Shown here in pieces: positions 1-10,849 of a DNA stretch of 64,000 bases. Made by a program: the position numbers and the translations under genes. The first letter of the stretch is position 1. The number at the start of each line of letters is the position of its first letter. The notes beneath the pieces were generated by a model. It made no database searches. It saw nothing but the letters and a program-made list of their open reading frames with translations, and was not told the DNA's origin. Source of the DNA: Amorphophallus konjac (Eukaryota > Streptophyta > Magnoliopsida > Alismatales > Araceae); NCBI GenBank assembly GCA_022559845.1, contig CM040124.1, forward strand, positions 74,671,491 through 74,735,490, read 5' to 3'.

Positions 1-842
1 CCACAAAGATCTACCTTAAAGTTATACAAGTTTATTCCTTGAAACTCCATATTGGCTATAACTTTAGTGGATGTCGAAAAATACACGATCAATGCCTACG
101 CATATAGGGCCCGATCTTGTCCTGGGAGGAGCACCCGAAAGTACTAGTGCCCATGGGAGTTGTAATGATCACGGTGTGGCATTGCACCGAAGTACATGAC
201 TAGCTTGATTAGACATTCCACAATCTCATACTCGACTTGACATGACATGACTTGCGTGACCCGGAAAGGGTATTTATATACTTGCTTGAAACGTGATAGC
301 CAATTCCCGACATGACATGATGAATATACTTGCTTGAATATCTTGACATTTATTGATATAAGTTCTTGAAAGACATGCTAGTTCACTCAATTATCTCTTG
401 TTATACTCTCTCTCTCTTGTTGTTTTACGCAAACATGCATAGCTTTATTGCATTCATGTAACATGTAATTTACTTAAAGCAAGCTAGCTCTTGAGATATA
501 ATTCCTACTGAGCGTTCGCTCATCCAGTGTTTTCCCCTATTTTTCAGGTATGTCCGATGATGAGACTCAATCGGATGGGGAAGGTCAAGAGTGAAGAGAT
601 TAGAGCTCTCCGTCTATCCAAGCGTTTACTAATCTTATCTTTCTAATTTCTTGAGTCAATCATTGTACTTTTTCCTTTTATTGAGTCTTGGCATTTTCAT
701 TTGTTTGTGATTGAATAAAGGACTGTGTTATCTTTACTTTTGCGCACTCTGTCTTTGTGTTGAATACACTAACGCTTTGATTAATATGATAGATATAAAC
801 TTGTCACGCACTCCGGGTACCTTCCGTGCTCGGGGCATGACA
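1..842 (+). mobile_element. 3' end of an LTR (element F), Tekay/Del-like Ty3 retrotransposon
   Basis: This stretch resembles the 3' third of the element B LTR over its whole length (compare about 24960-25804 plus 36673-36698). Shared landmarks are the block around 110 (gggcccgatct), the block around 500 (cctactgagcgttcgctca) and the terminal part near 820-842 ending ctcggggcatgaca, where LTRs of this family end. The LTR start lies left of the window. Directly after 842 the sequence is integrase coding sequence of another, diverged Ty3 element in a sensible frame, so F appears inserted into that gene. Whether F is a solo LTR or the right LTR of a full element cannot be seen. Confidence 0.8.
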
Positions 843-1021
843 TGCGTCAACTAAGGAATAAAGCTATTCCTATGGTCAAAATTCAATGGAAGAAATCATG
901 GCCATCCGAAGCAACTTGGGAAACAGAAGAAGCTATGCGAAAAAGATTCCCAGAATTATTCAACTGTAAGTACAGTCTCCATATAAACCATGTGTTGAAT
1001 TTGGGGACCAAATTCTTCTAA
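843..1021 (+). pseudogene. C-terminal integrase/chromodomain tail of Ty3 element E
   Basis: Read from 845, the frame gives [17 protein letters not shown] and then SEATWETEEAMRKRFPELF, ending at a TAA at 1019-1021. This is the typical end of a chromovirus (Tekay/Del) polyprotein, where a chromodomain-like segment follows the integrase and is thought to guide insertion into chromatin. The same segment occurs in element B near 61360-61500. Only the last 58 codons are present because element F interrupts the gene at 842/843. The rest of E's pol should lie left of the window. Confidence 0.85.
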
Positions 1022-1032
1022 GTGGGGGAGGG
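1020..1032 (+). other. Polypurine tract of element E
   Basis: A purine run, aagtgggggaggg, lies directly before the TGTAGTGCCCC start of the LTR. This is the expected place and composition of the plus-strand primer of an LTR retrotransposon. Element B has the equivalent tract at 61580-61592. Confidence 0.85.
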
Positions 1033-1562
1033 TGTAGTGCCCCAAAATTTATATAAATTATTTCTAGATTATTTTTAGAATTTTCTAGAATTTATTAGGA
1101 ATTTATAAAGCTTCAATTGATTATAAGGCCCAACTATGTTAAAATATTAATCCAGCTTTGATAAATAAAATCCAAAAGGTTTAAAGACCAAGCCCATTAA
1201 GTTTGGCCCATATTCTTGAAGGATATTTAGCTTATTCACAAATTTTAAGGATAAATATTCATTTGTTAGATAATTATATAAATAAAACAATTAAAGAGTT
1301 TGAATTAAGTTGAATTCTGCAAACGGTGGATGTAGCGGTCTATCGTGCGACCGCCACAGGCATGTAACGCGGCAAGCTTAGACCGTTATGCTCTGTAAGT
1401 TCCGTGAATCGAAGAAAGAGCAAAAAGATTGGATTTTTACTAGTCTATCACTTTGGGATCGAGATGGGAGGACTAGTAAACGTATTAAGGACTCTCAGAA
1501 GTCGATTTAAGCCTTAACAAGGACTCTAGAATCGATCTAATCCACAAACCCTAGCAAAACCC

Positions 1563-1570
1563 TATAAATA
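1563..1570 (+). promoter_or_regulatory. TATA box of the E LTR
   Basis: The motif tataaata, within accctataaatagacc, lies about 530 bp into the LTR. The equivalent position in the B 3' LTR (62045-62052) has the same octamer, which supports it as the retrotransposon promoter. Confidence 0.65.
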
Positions 1571-2289
1571 GACCATAGTTTTGACCTGCGCGACCCTTAT
1601 ATTGGCTCGCATGGAACTAAGGTAAGGAGATAGTATTTCGGGTAAGTTCTTTAGACCTTTTTATTCCTTATACATAGGACTAATCTTCCTCAAAATTTCG
1701 TGCTACGAGATCAACTACACAAGAAGTTTGAAACTTCCAAAGTTGCTGGTTCGACCATAGCAACCCAGAAATCTGAGCGAAAGTCTGCTGAAGATCAGAA
1801 GATTAGAGCACCAAAATGAGGTAATTAGCCTAAGTGTCTTTAGAACTTTCTATTTCCCTTAGTTTCACCTTCTTACCCTCAAAATTTCACGTCCTTAGGT
1901 CAAGAGATTGAGAAGTTAGAGCGACGTGAAGTTGCTGAAAACTCACTGGAAGGAAAGAAATAGGGCATGTCTTGCAGTCCCAAATTGGAAGTTGAATGCC
2001 CAGTAAAGAGGTAGGTCATCTTATGAATGGCAAGAATATCATGTTAGGGATAAAAGCCCTCTGGTTTTGATTGATTCCATGCATCATAGACTTTGAATTT
2101 CATGTTTTAGTAAGTCTATACATACATGCATGTCTTTAGCCTTAAATGAAGATAAAAGATATTCTCTTGTTCATTCACTGCAACCTATGCATCTAGATGG
2201 ACTATAATTCATTTTATCATGACTAGATTAGTTAAGTCTTCTCAAAGCATGACATGTTTCAAGGCATAGTCTTTTATCTTTTTACTTTC

Positions 2290-3175
2290 CTGTCAACAGG
2301 ACTCTAACGGCCTTTAGTTAGACCGTCAGAGGGACGTAACGGCCTTACGATAAGCCGTCACACTCCCTATTATACTTAAGCTACTATGTTATCTCGGATG
2401 GACCATAACCGGAGCGTTATAATACTCTAACGGTTCCACGATAAACCGTCACAGCCTTGTGACGCGCCCATACTAGACCGTCAGATTAACTGTGTTCTGT
2501 CAACCCGAGATAGAATTAAAAGCAGTCAAATTTACTTATGAATAAGCCTAGTTATCTAAGTTTTGACCTATTTTTCATAACTTTGAGTTTATAAATTGAT
2601 TCATGTATGTTTAAAGCACTTTGAGTTATTTTAAAGTACATGTTAATTTCATTGCTAAAACTCTATAGTTTTGTATTAAAACATGAATTTTACTGATGTA
2701 TTGACGGAGTTTTATCATGGTTTCACATTGTTACACATTCTTTCTGTCTATAGAGTCAATTCTCTAAAGTATATGGCATATATTCCGGTATATGACCATT
2801 AGTTCACACTTTTGCACTATAGGAACATATTCTTGAACTTGAGGACCTCTCTATTAGATATTTCTTCCAATGGACTAGGAAATCTGGTTTCAAAGCCTCC
2901 GTAATTCTCCGCGAGCCTGAGATTCCCACTAGGACGCCGAGTTGGTTGTACCTTTAAAGCCTAATTGATTAGAAAGTACTATCGATGTTTTCTTATTTTT
3001 ACTATGTAACGGCCTAATACTTGACCGTCAGGCTCATCTAACGGCCCAGTATACAACCGTCACATTCACTGAGTCCAACTATTCTTTCTGGATTCAATCT
3101 ATTGTAACGGCCCAATTATATATCGTCACGTTCATGTAACGGCCCATTAATTGACCATCACAGTTCTTGAGTACT
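2290..3175 (+). repeat. Dispersed TAACGGCC...GACCGTCA motifs in the E LTR
   Basis: At least eight copies of a motif of about 25-30 bp recur here: taacggcc, a variable AT-rich stretch of 6-10 bp, then gaccgtca. Examples lie near 2309, 2339, 2434, 3006, 3037, 3103 and 3136; a related degenerate pair lies near 1330-1390. ACGG and CCGT are reverse complements, so each copy is a short imperfect inverted repeat. Spacing is irregular, so this is not a simple tandem array. The function is unknown. Confidence 0.75.
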
Positions 3176-3778
3176 TTAACCCGAGGTTGACCCAAGGGTT
3201 GATATTCCAAAGTTCCTAGATGGATTATTGATGGTCTAGGACTTGTCATATTGTTCAAAGATACTTAATCTTAAATTATGAAAGTTAAGAAATGAGCCGT
3301 TATGCTGTCGATTTATTTTCATGGCATAACCTAGTTTTAATATGTTCATTAAAAATACTTTAATTCAAATAGAAGTATTCTTATGATGGATTACTTTATC
3401 TTGAACCTATTGTTAAAATTGTACACTCTTGGCCATATTGTTTACATGCGTGGAAGTAGCTTGATTTATACTTGAAGATGCGGACCGAGCACTGATTATG
3501 TTCAAGGACTCTATGCTAGTCCCCTCGACTGATTGTCGGAAACATATTATTATAAACCATGGGTTATGATGCTACTGGCATCGCATTGCGCTGGGAGTAC
3601 TTTCTTGAGAAATAAGTGAAGATCCACGGCATAGTGAAGTGAAAATCCACAACATGTACATGACTTTCTAGCTTGTTACATGTTATTCCACAGAAATTCA
3701 CGAAGTACTTGCTACTAAGTGAAGAGTACATTCTTGATTGATACATGACTTTCTAGTACATTCTTGTTCATGAAAGGC

Positions 3779-3792
3779 CATATCATATTCTT
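3779..3792. repeat. Target site duplication, left copy, of the LINE
   Basis: The 14-bp sequence catatcatattctt recurs at 8451-8464, on the other side of the LINE. It is followed by a short T run, which is the LINE's poly(A) tail seen from the opposite strand. Confidence 0.85.
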
Positions 3793-3986
3793 TTTCAACA
3801 CCGGCCAAACAGGGTCAAGGACTGGTCGAGTGCACAATCCCCCAGAAGAGGAATGTGGTCTCACTCCCCCTGTTCGACTCTGTGGCCAAAATTTTTTATT
3901 GATTCAATCAAAGAATACACTATCTCCGAGGCATACCCCTGTCCATATCTACAGCCAACGACCAGGAAAACTATAAAGCCAAAGAC

Positions 3987-6900
3987 CTATCTACAATGGC
4001 GCAGAGTGGGCATTTTGCCCTTGTCCATTCTGATAGCCCCCCTAGCCAATTTAGGGAGGCCATTTATACAAGTGAAGATGTTATTACATTGGGCGGAACA
4101 AGCATAGGAAGCCAAGGCGTCTACCACTTGGTTACCTTCCCTATAAGTGTGTTGCACCAAACAACCACTCTTGGCTAAAAGATCAAGAGTTTCCTTCCAC
4201 CAAGGGAGAATAACCCAACTAGGAGCCATTCCCTTCCGGACAGACTCCACCAACAGTGTGCAGTCCAAAAAAATAGCTCTCACCTGGAGACCTCCATTCA
4301 CAACTAGGGATAAGCCATCATGTAAGGCCCTAGTTTCAGCTAAGATGCTGCTGCCTTCTCCATAATAGAATGCTTAATAGATTATCATGTTACCATCTTG
4401 ATCCCGAACGCAGCCACCACCCCCACATCTTCCTGGGTTTCCTTTGGATGCTCCATCTACATGCAGAGTGAATTGAGAAGAAGCCAGGTTGCAAGTCACT
4501 GCAATGGGTTGCTTTAGACTAACCTTAGGGAATAACTGATAGTGGCCTAAGATGTTCTTTTGTTCAACCAAGAGATGCGAAGAGAAGGCAATCTTATCTA
4601 GAGCAAAATCAATGGCAGTGATGATGTTCCTATTAATTCTCAGCCCATTAGGAACAGTGCCTTCATATTTGAGAGCACATCTGGATTTCCAAATTTCCCA
4701 GAGCAGCAAAATAACAGTGTACATACCAACATAGCTGAATGCAGACCGCAGGTTGGTACCGGCCAAAATATTCCAACAACGAATTGTTATCTGATCACTC
4801 AGGTTAATCTTCACATTAATCAGTGGGATAATCCATTTCCATAGGTCATCTGCCATATCACTCTTGGGATGGGGATTTGCAGCAAACACATTTAGAGGCC
4901 AGAGGAATTCCACACTCTGTCACGATGCCGTCAACTGGAACCGCTCGGTGAAGGAGTTTCCAAAAGAACAGAGTAGCCCTTGGAGCAATTCTAGAATGCC
5001 AGAGGTTGGTCCAAGGTCGCCTAAAAAGTCCTTCTAGTCTCAATAAATTGTAGGAGGACTTAACAGAAAATTCACCATTCGCTGTGCCAGTCCAGACGCA
5101 GCAATCTTCCCCATTGCCCATCAGAATAGTGGGAGTGTCATTGCCGAGGAGGATCCTAGCAGGATGGAGAGGATCGAGTGCAACCTCCCTAACAGACACT
5201 CTGGGCAGAGCTTGGAGTCTCATAACTTCATTCTGCTGGACTTTGTTAATAAGGGGCCCATTCCCAGTCCAATTGTCTTTCCAGAAATCAATTTCATTCC
5301 CTTCACCAATCAGCCATCTAGAATTATTAGAAATGAGATCCTTGGCTTTTTGAAAAACACCAATAGGCATGCCAACTGGGAAGGGCTTTAAGCAGTCTAA
5401 CAAATTGGTTTTAATGAATCTCTGACGGGCATACCGAGACCAAAGAGAATCACCATGTATAATCATCCAAAGCCTCTTAGCAGCAAGAGCAACTTGAAAG
5501 AGACTAAGATCCCTAATGCCAAGACCTCCTTGCTGATGAGGTTTTTGTATGCAGTGCCAAGCAACCCAATGGCGACGCCTTAAGTTTTCTGAACCCTGCT
5601 AGAAAAAGTTTGCACATAATCTATCAATAGCAATGGTGATAGACTTGGGAATGGCACAAGCTGATGCTAAGTAAATTGGGATGCTGCGAAGACAGAATTT
5701 ATGAGAATGGCTCGGCCGGCCTGAGAGAGTAATTTAGATTGCCATCCTTCCAGTTTATGTTGAACTTTATCCACAATGTACTTGAAATCTGAGCACTTAT
5801 ATCTCCCTTTTTTAACTGGGATTCCCAAGTAGCTGAAGCCAACAGATTGTATCTTGTATCCCATTTGAATGGATTGCTTGAAAGAGAGGGGAGCTTTTCC
5901 TGAGACTAATATACTGCTCTTATTGGCATTCACCTTTTGGCCAGAACTTGATTCATATTTGGTAATGAACTGCTGAAATACAATCAAATTTTGTTTGCAG
6001 GCATTCATGAAGACAAGGGTATCGTCTGCATATAGCAGATGGGTAATATGAATAGGGTTCTTTGGCCCACCATATTCCTTCAGGGTGCCAGACTGAAATA
6101 AAGCAGCTAATCCTCGGCTGAGAACTTCAGAAGCTAATATGAACAGATAGGGAGCCAGGGGGTCACCCTGTCGGATGCCCCTGCTGGACTTAAAATACCC
6201 CACCATCACTCCATTGAAGTTGATAGAGAACTAGCAGTTGTAAAGAATCATTCCTATCAGAGAAGTAAATCGGGTGCTAAAGCCAAACTTCCTCAAAACT
6301 GCCAGAAGAAAGTCCCATTCCATTCTGTCATACGCCTTAGCCATATCTAATTTAAAAATGGCATTGTGACCCCTGATTTTTCTATCAATGTCTAGGACAA
6401 GCTGCCTGGCAAGCGCTACATTATCAAGAATATTTCTTCCTTTGACAAAAGCGCCTTGTTCCATCGATATTAAACCGGGCAGAATGGGGGCCAGGCGCTT
6501 GGAAATGATGGAGGAGATGATCTTGTACGAGAAATTACACAAGCTGATGGGGCAAAAATCATTGAATGATTTCGGCTCCTGCACTTTAGGAATCAAGACA
6601 ATTATTGAAGAAGCCATACCTCTGGGAATGGGGAATCCCATGAAAAAACTTTGAGTAGCAGCAATAACATCATCACCGATAACATCCCAAGTTGCAGTGT
6701 AAAATTCTCCTGAGAATCCATCAGGGCCTGGCGAACTTGAACCTTTGAGGTCCCAGACTGCAGCATGAACTTCTTTTGCATCAAGAACAGCACAAAGTAA
6801 ATTATTTTGGTCCATGGTAATGCATTGAGGGATACACTCTAGAAGGTTTATATCAATTGAATGGTCCTCCATCGAAAAAAGGCTTTTAAAGTACATTTCT

Positions 6901-8093
6901 ACCTGATTTCGCAGAATTTCCTGGTCTTCACACCAACAATCAAATCCCAATTTTAATCTTCTAATAAAGCTTCTCCTTTGATGAACTTTGGCAACTGAGT
7001 GATAGAATGCCGTAATTTTGTCTCCACTATCTATCCAGTCCATTCAGGACTTCTGATTCCAAAAAATTTCCTCTCTGAGTATAGCTTGACGTAAAAAGGC
7101 ATTGGCAACATTTAGGCTGCTTCTGTTTGCAATGGATGGGTCCATATCATAGGCCATCTATTTCTGCTCTACATCAGATTCAGCTAGTTTAACATTTTGA
7201 GTAACATTACCGAAAACTTCTTTATTCCACCTGAGAAGGGAGGCCTTAACAGCCTTAAGCTTAGAGAAAAGTCTAACCATTGCATTAGGGTGGTCCACCT
7301 GGCTTTGTCCCCAAACATTTGAGATTACTTGGAGAAATGAAGTGTGGGAGCACCACATATTTTAAAAAATAAATCTGGAGGGACCCAAGGATTGATTTTG
7401 AAATGACATTAGGAGGGGCGCGTGATCTGAAGGACCTCTGGGAAGGTGCTTCACTAAAATCTGAGGCAAATCTGCTTGACAATGATTGTTTAGCAGAACC
7501 CTATCCAGCCGAGCCCAGATATTAGCTGCTCCTATTCAGTTATTGTTCCAGGTCAAGGTCCCTCCTGAGAAACCAGCATCAAAAAGCCCTGCTGAGCAAG
7601 CAAAGGCATTAAAATCAGCCATGGCAACCAAGGAAGGGGGAGCACCTCCCACCTTCTCCACAGGCCTCATGATACAGTTAAAATCTCCTCCAACTACCCA
7701 TGGGACCGAAACAGAGGCAGAAAAAGTGAGCAAATCATTGAACAGATCCAACCTGTGGGCAGCAGTACAGGAAGCATAAACAAAAGAAAAAAAGGCATTG
7801 TTATCATCTCCTTTCTTTAGACCCAAAGTAATATGCTGAGTGGAAGAAGAAATAACCTCCAGCATATAACTTTCCTGCCAAAAAACCCAAAGTCTGGAAT
7901 CGTTAACAGAGTTAACAGCAAACCTTGGTAACTTGATAAACCTGCCCAAAATAGGAGCCTTGCCAGCTTCTAACATAGACTCACAAATTGTAACTAAAGC
8001 AACCTTATTAAAATGAATCAGCCTTTTTAGACATCTACGGGAGTTAGAGTTCCCCACTCCCTTAATATTCCATATAAGAATAGGACTAATCAT
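3987..8093 (-). pseudogene. LINE ORF2: endonuclease, reverse transcriptase, RNase H (broken)
   Basis: ORF2 starts at the ATG at 8093. The N-terminal endonuclease (8093-7536) begins ILIWNIKGVGN and contains VVGGDFNCI near its end. The reverse transcriptase follows (about 7043-5667) with PGPDGF, FKLDMAKAYDRMEW, RQGDPLAPYLFILASE and YADDTLVF. The zinc-knuckle/connector region is shifted into another frame (5466-4858). The RNase H begins LHVDGASKGNPG near 4470 and continues to DALASYA before the stop at 3987. Several in-frame stops break it (for example at 7536, about 7140, about 7045 and about 6230, the last in place of a Trp codon before FSINFNG), plus at least one frameshift. It is a dead copy, but the active-site motifs are still readable. 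Confidence 0.92.
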
Positions 8094-8450
8094 TTAACAG
8101 TTCTGTCTGAGTTCTTCGACCGATCTAGCTCTAGATCGTGTTAGAATCCCTCCTTTTTTAGTAAGACGCCCATCAATTTCACCTCTTCCTTTAGCAATAA
8201 CTTGCATGAGCAGATTATCCTATTTAGCCTTATTTGCAATAGAAGTTCCCACTGTCAGCATCATTTGTGGGTCGAAAATCTTTTCAGCCCCTGAAGATAA
8301 GAGATGAGAAACTCCATCCGAACCATGTTGCTCTACCCCTTCTAATGAAAGGGGTTGATTTTCAGCTAAAACTTCTTCCACCGCCCCAACTGGTAAGTTA
8401 AGAGCTGACCAGTGTTCACTACTATCTTTCTGAATAGCACATCTATCTTA
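8094..8450 (-). pseudogene. C-terminal remnant of LINE ORF1
   Basis: Upstream of ORF2, the same reverse-strand frame is open apart from one internal TAG. It ends at a TAA (8096-8094) that directly abuts the ORF2 ATG. The last residues are basic (LTRSRARSVEELRQNC), which is compatible with the tail of an RNA-binding ORF1 protein. No zinc knuckle is present because the element is truncated at 8450. The identity rests mainly on position. Confidence 0.6.
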
Positions 8451-8464
8451 CATATCATATTCTT
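8451..8464. repeat. Target site duplication, right copy, of the LINE
   Basis: Exact 14-bp match, catatcatattctt, to 3779-3792. Confidence 0.85.
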
Positions 8465-9023
8465 GTTACATTCATACTTGCTCATTCTATCTTACATGAT
8501 CATCGTGTTACTTCGGTTTAATCGCATGATTGATCACATTCACATGATTTTATCATATTTCTTTAGAGCTAAAATACTAATTACTTAAATATTGCTAATC
8601 ATGTGGATGCGAAGATACCTACTAGACAAGTGTGCTCATTACCTATTTTCCAATCTTTTCAGGAGATGGAAGTGATACGAATTCGGATTCGAGTTATACA
8701 AGTAGCGGGTCCGAGAGTGAGTAAAAGTCATATCAAATTGAGAGTGAAGACTTAGGAAAGTCAATAATGTTTAGATCGAGTCTTTATAATTTCCCTTTCC
8801 CTTGAGTCTGATAGATTAGTAAAGGTTGAAAAGTCATTATATTTGGATATTTAGATTATTAATGAAATAAAGTTGGAGTTTGATTAAATTATTGTGCGAT
8901 TGCATTCTTATGTGTGATTGCCTTGCGCTCTGATCGTTCTTGCTTGCAAGAGACTTACCATGCCGGCTGTTCACGATTCCCCGAGTTTGTCTTCCACTGT
9001 AATAAAAGGCTCGGGGCGTGACA

Positions 9024-10556
9024 ACTCAGCTTAAGGCTAGGTCGACTTGGCAGTGGACTGAGTCGACCCAAGCACTGCCATGCGTCGACGCAACGTGCTG
9101 AGTGAGCTGACCCAGCCACTGGTTGCGTCGACGCAGGGCATGGGCTGCGTCGACTCAGCCATGTGTAGGCCAGCTGAGCTCGACACTTCTTCATTTTTTG
9201 TTCTTTCATCTTTGCATCGGAGTCATGAATTTAAAGCAGGGGATTGGGGCTGTTAGCCCCCCCATCTCTTTTACTTAATTTCATTTTGTTCTTTTCTTTT
9301 CTTTCTTGGTAGATGTATGAAGCATGCATATGTATATACATATGTGTATATGGGAAGAAGGGGCAGGGGAAAACCTATTGGCTGTGAAATATCAACAGAC
9401 CTCTAAGGCTGCTAGTCTGCCTTGTTTCTGTTCAGCATTTCTCTTCATTGCTTCCAGCATTATGGTTTTGAAATGCATGGGATGGTCAGAAGACCAAAAT
9501 AAATCACCCGAACTCAGGGCGGCCGTCCTGGTCATGGGTGGGTCGAGGCAGTCTACCAAGTGCGTCGACTCACCCACTGATCGGTCGACCGAAAATGCGG
9601 TTCGATCGACCAAACCAGCAGGTAGGTCGACTTGGGGGCTGGGCAAGTCGACTTGCCTCATGCCAGTTGGCCGATTTATGTTGTTTCTGTCTTAAAAAAA
9701 AAGACATAAGATAGAATAGCATGAATCAATGCATGGTTTATTCACCAAGGATCCTATGGCCTTGGAAAATGCAGGAATATGGTTTCATAGATCCTTATGC
9801 ACGGCATGCAAGGGTTTAATCATGCATTTATGTAGGGGAATCTTCGGTACAAAGTGGAGTATTTCACTCATGCATGGCGAGAGTTTCCGGCTGGATGTAA
9901 TCCATCTCTTCACAGCCCACTATTTGATATACCGAGGAAACCATGGCAAGCAAATGTTAAGAAATCGATGTGTACCTGAAGTTCCATCTACATTCTCAAT
10001 GCATATATGAATCAATGCATGTATAATGGTGCAAGCGACATGCTTAATTATGAAAGGTGAGTAAGAGGGTAGATATGCCCATGTTCATGAAATTTCAGTG
10101 GAGATCTAGTGAATATCATGCATATGCAGTGTTTCTTGATTATGTTCATGAAATCTCAATGGGGCTCTTGTATAAATCTGGCATGCATATGCAATGCTTG
10201 TTTATTATTATTATTATTATCAAAGGAGAAGTTGCCTTGGACAGTGGCCCGGCCCCAAGGGAGTCGACTCCTTGGGTCGACCCCTGTGCAGATTTCTGCA
10301 CAGGGTGCTTAAGCAGAAACAATACAATAAGGGGTCGACCCTTGGGGTCGACCCACACAGCAGTAGGCTTCCAGCCTACCCTAAAAGAGTTTTGTACTGA
10401 TCACACATACGTATGCATATACATGTGCATGCAATTGCCCGTTCTATGGTTTTTTGGTTTGATATGAGAATTCTTACTTTCTTTTGATTCATCTCCTTCT
10501 TTAACAATCTTTGACTATTATCATTATATCACTATTTCTATGTTATTATCCTCATT
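9024..10556. other. Unassigned repeat-derived DNA rich in GTCGAC
   Basis: I see no coding region here. The hexamer GTCGAC occurs about thirteen times in three clusters (near 9040-9160, 9570-9660 and 10260-10350), often extended to GCGTCGACGC or GGTCGACCC. A short (TTA)n run lies near 10202-10220. A diverged direct repeat of about 60 bp starts at 10081 and 10142 (atgttcatgaaat...). GTCGAC-rich blocks also occur in the copia LTRs of this window, so this may be an old copia-type LTR fragment, but no ends were found. Confidence 0.45.
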
Positions 10557-10561
10557 GTTAT
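10557..10561. repeat. Target site duplication, left copy, of solo LTR G
   Basis: GTTAT precedes the LTR start and recurs at 14172-14176. Confidence 0.8.
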
Positions 10562-10849
10562 TGTTGTGCCCCTGTGGTTTTGATGATAGCAAACACTATA
10601 AGTCACCATATGCATGTGTGCATGAAAGACCTTGTTGATTCATTTAAGTGCATTCATATGTGTTCATGTATTTGTGAATGTGTGCTTGTGAATGACATTA
10701 TATTATATACACTGTGTGCACACATTATATCTGTCTGACATCTGGTTGATGCATTCATATAACAGAGTCAGCACGATTGCATTGAGTATACAGTCAGTAC
10801 ACTGCATGCAGAGTCTGCACTGCACACTGGTTTGATAGCTTGTTCGTGA

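Larger units (their letters stand above)
3793..8450 (-). mobile_element. 5'-truncated L1-type LINE with RNase H
   Basis: A 4.66-kb non-LTR retrotransposon on the reverse strand, bounded by a 14-bp target duplication. In its own direction it holds the end of ORF1, an endonuclease, a reverse transcriptase with YADD, and a C-terminal RNase H, followed by a 3' tail ending in a few A residues. RNase H at the end of ORF2 is typical of one group of plant L1 elements. The beginning of ORF1 and the 5' UTR are missing, as expected from incomplete reverse transcription. It sits inside the E 3' LTR and is therefore younger than that insertion. Confidence 0.92.
1033..9023 (+). mobile_element. 3' LTR of Ty3 element E, split by a LINE
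   Basis: The LTR starts tgtagtgcccc after the polypurine tract and ends ggctcggggcgtgaca at 9023 (TG...CA). Removing the LINE and one copy of its target duplication (3793-8464) leaves about 3.3 kb, close to the roughly 3.2 kb of the related B LTR. It is a different subfamily: the start (TGTAGTG versus TGTAGCA), the middle and the last 100 bp all differ from B and F. A TATA box lies at 1563-1570. No flanking duplication can be checked because the element's left end is outside the window. Confidence 0.85.
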
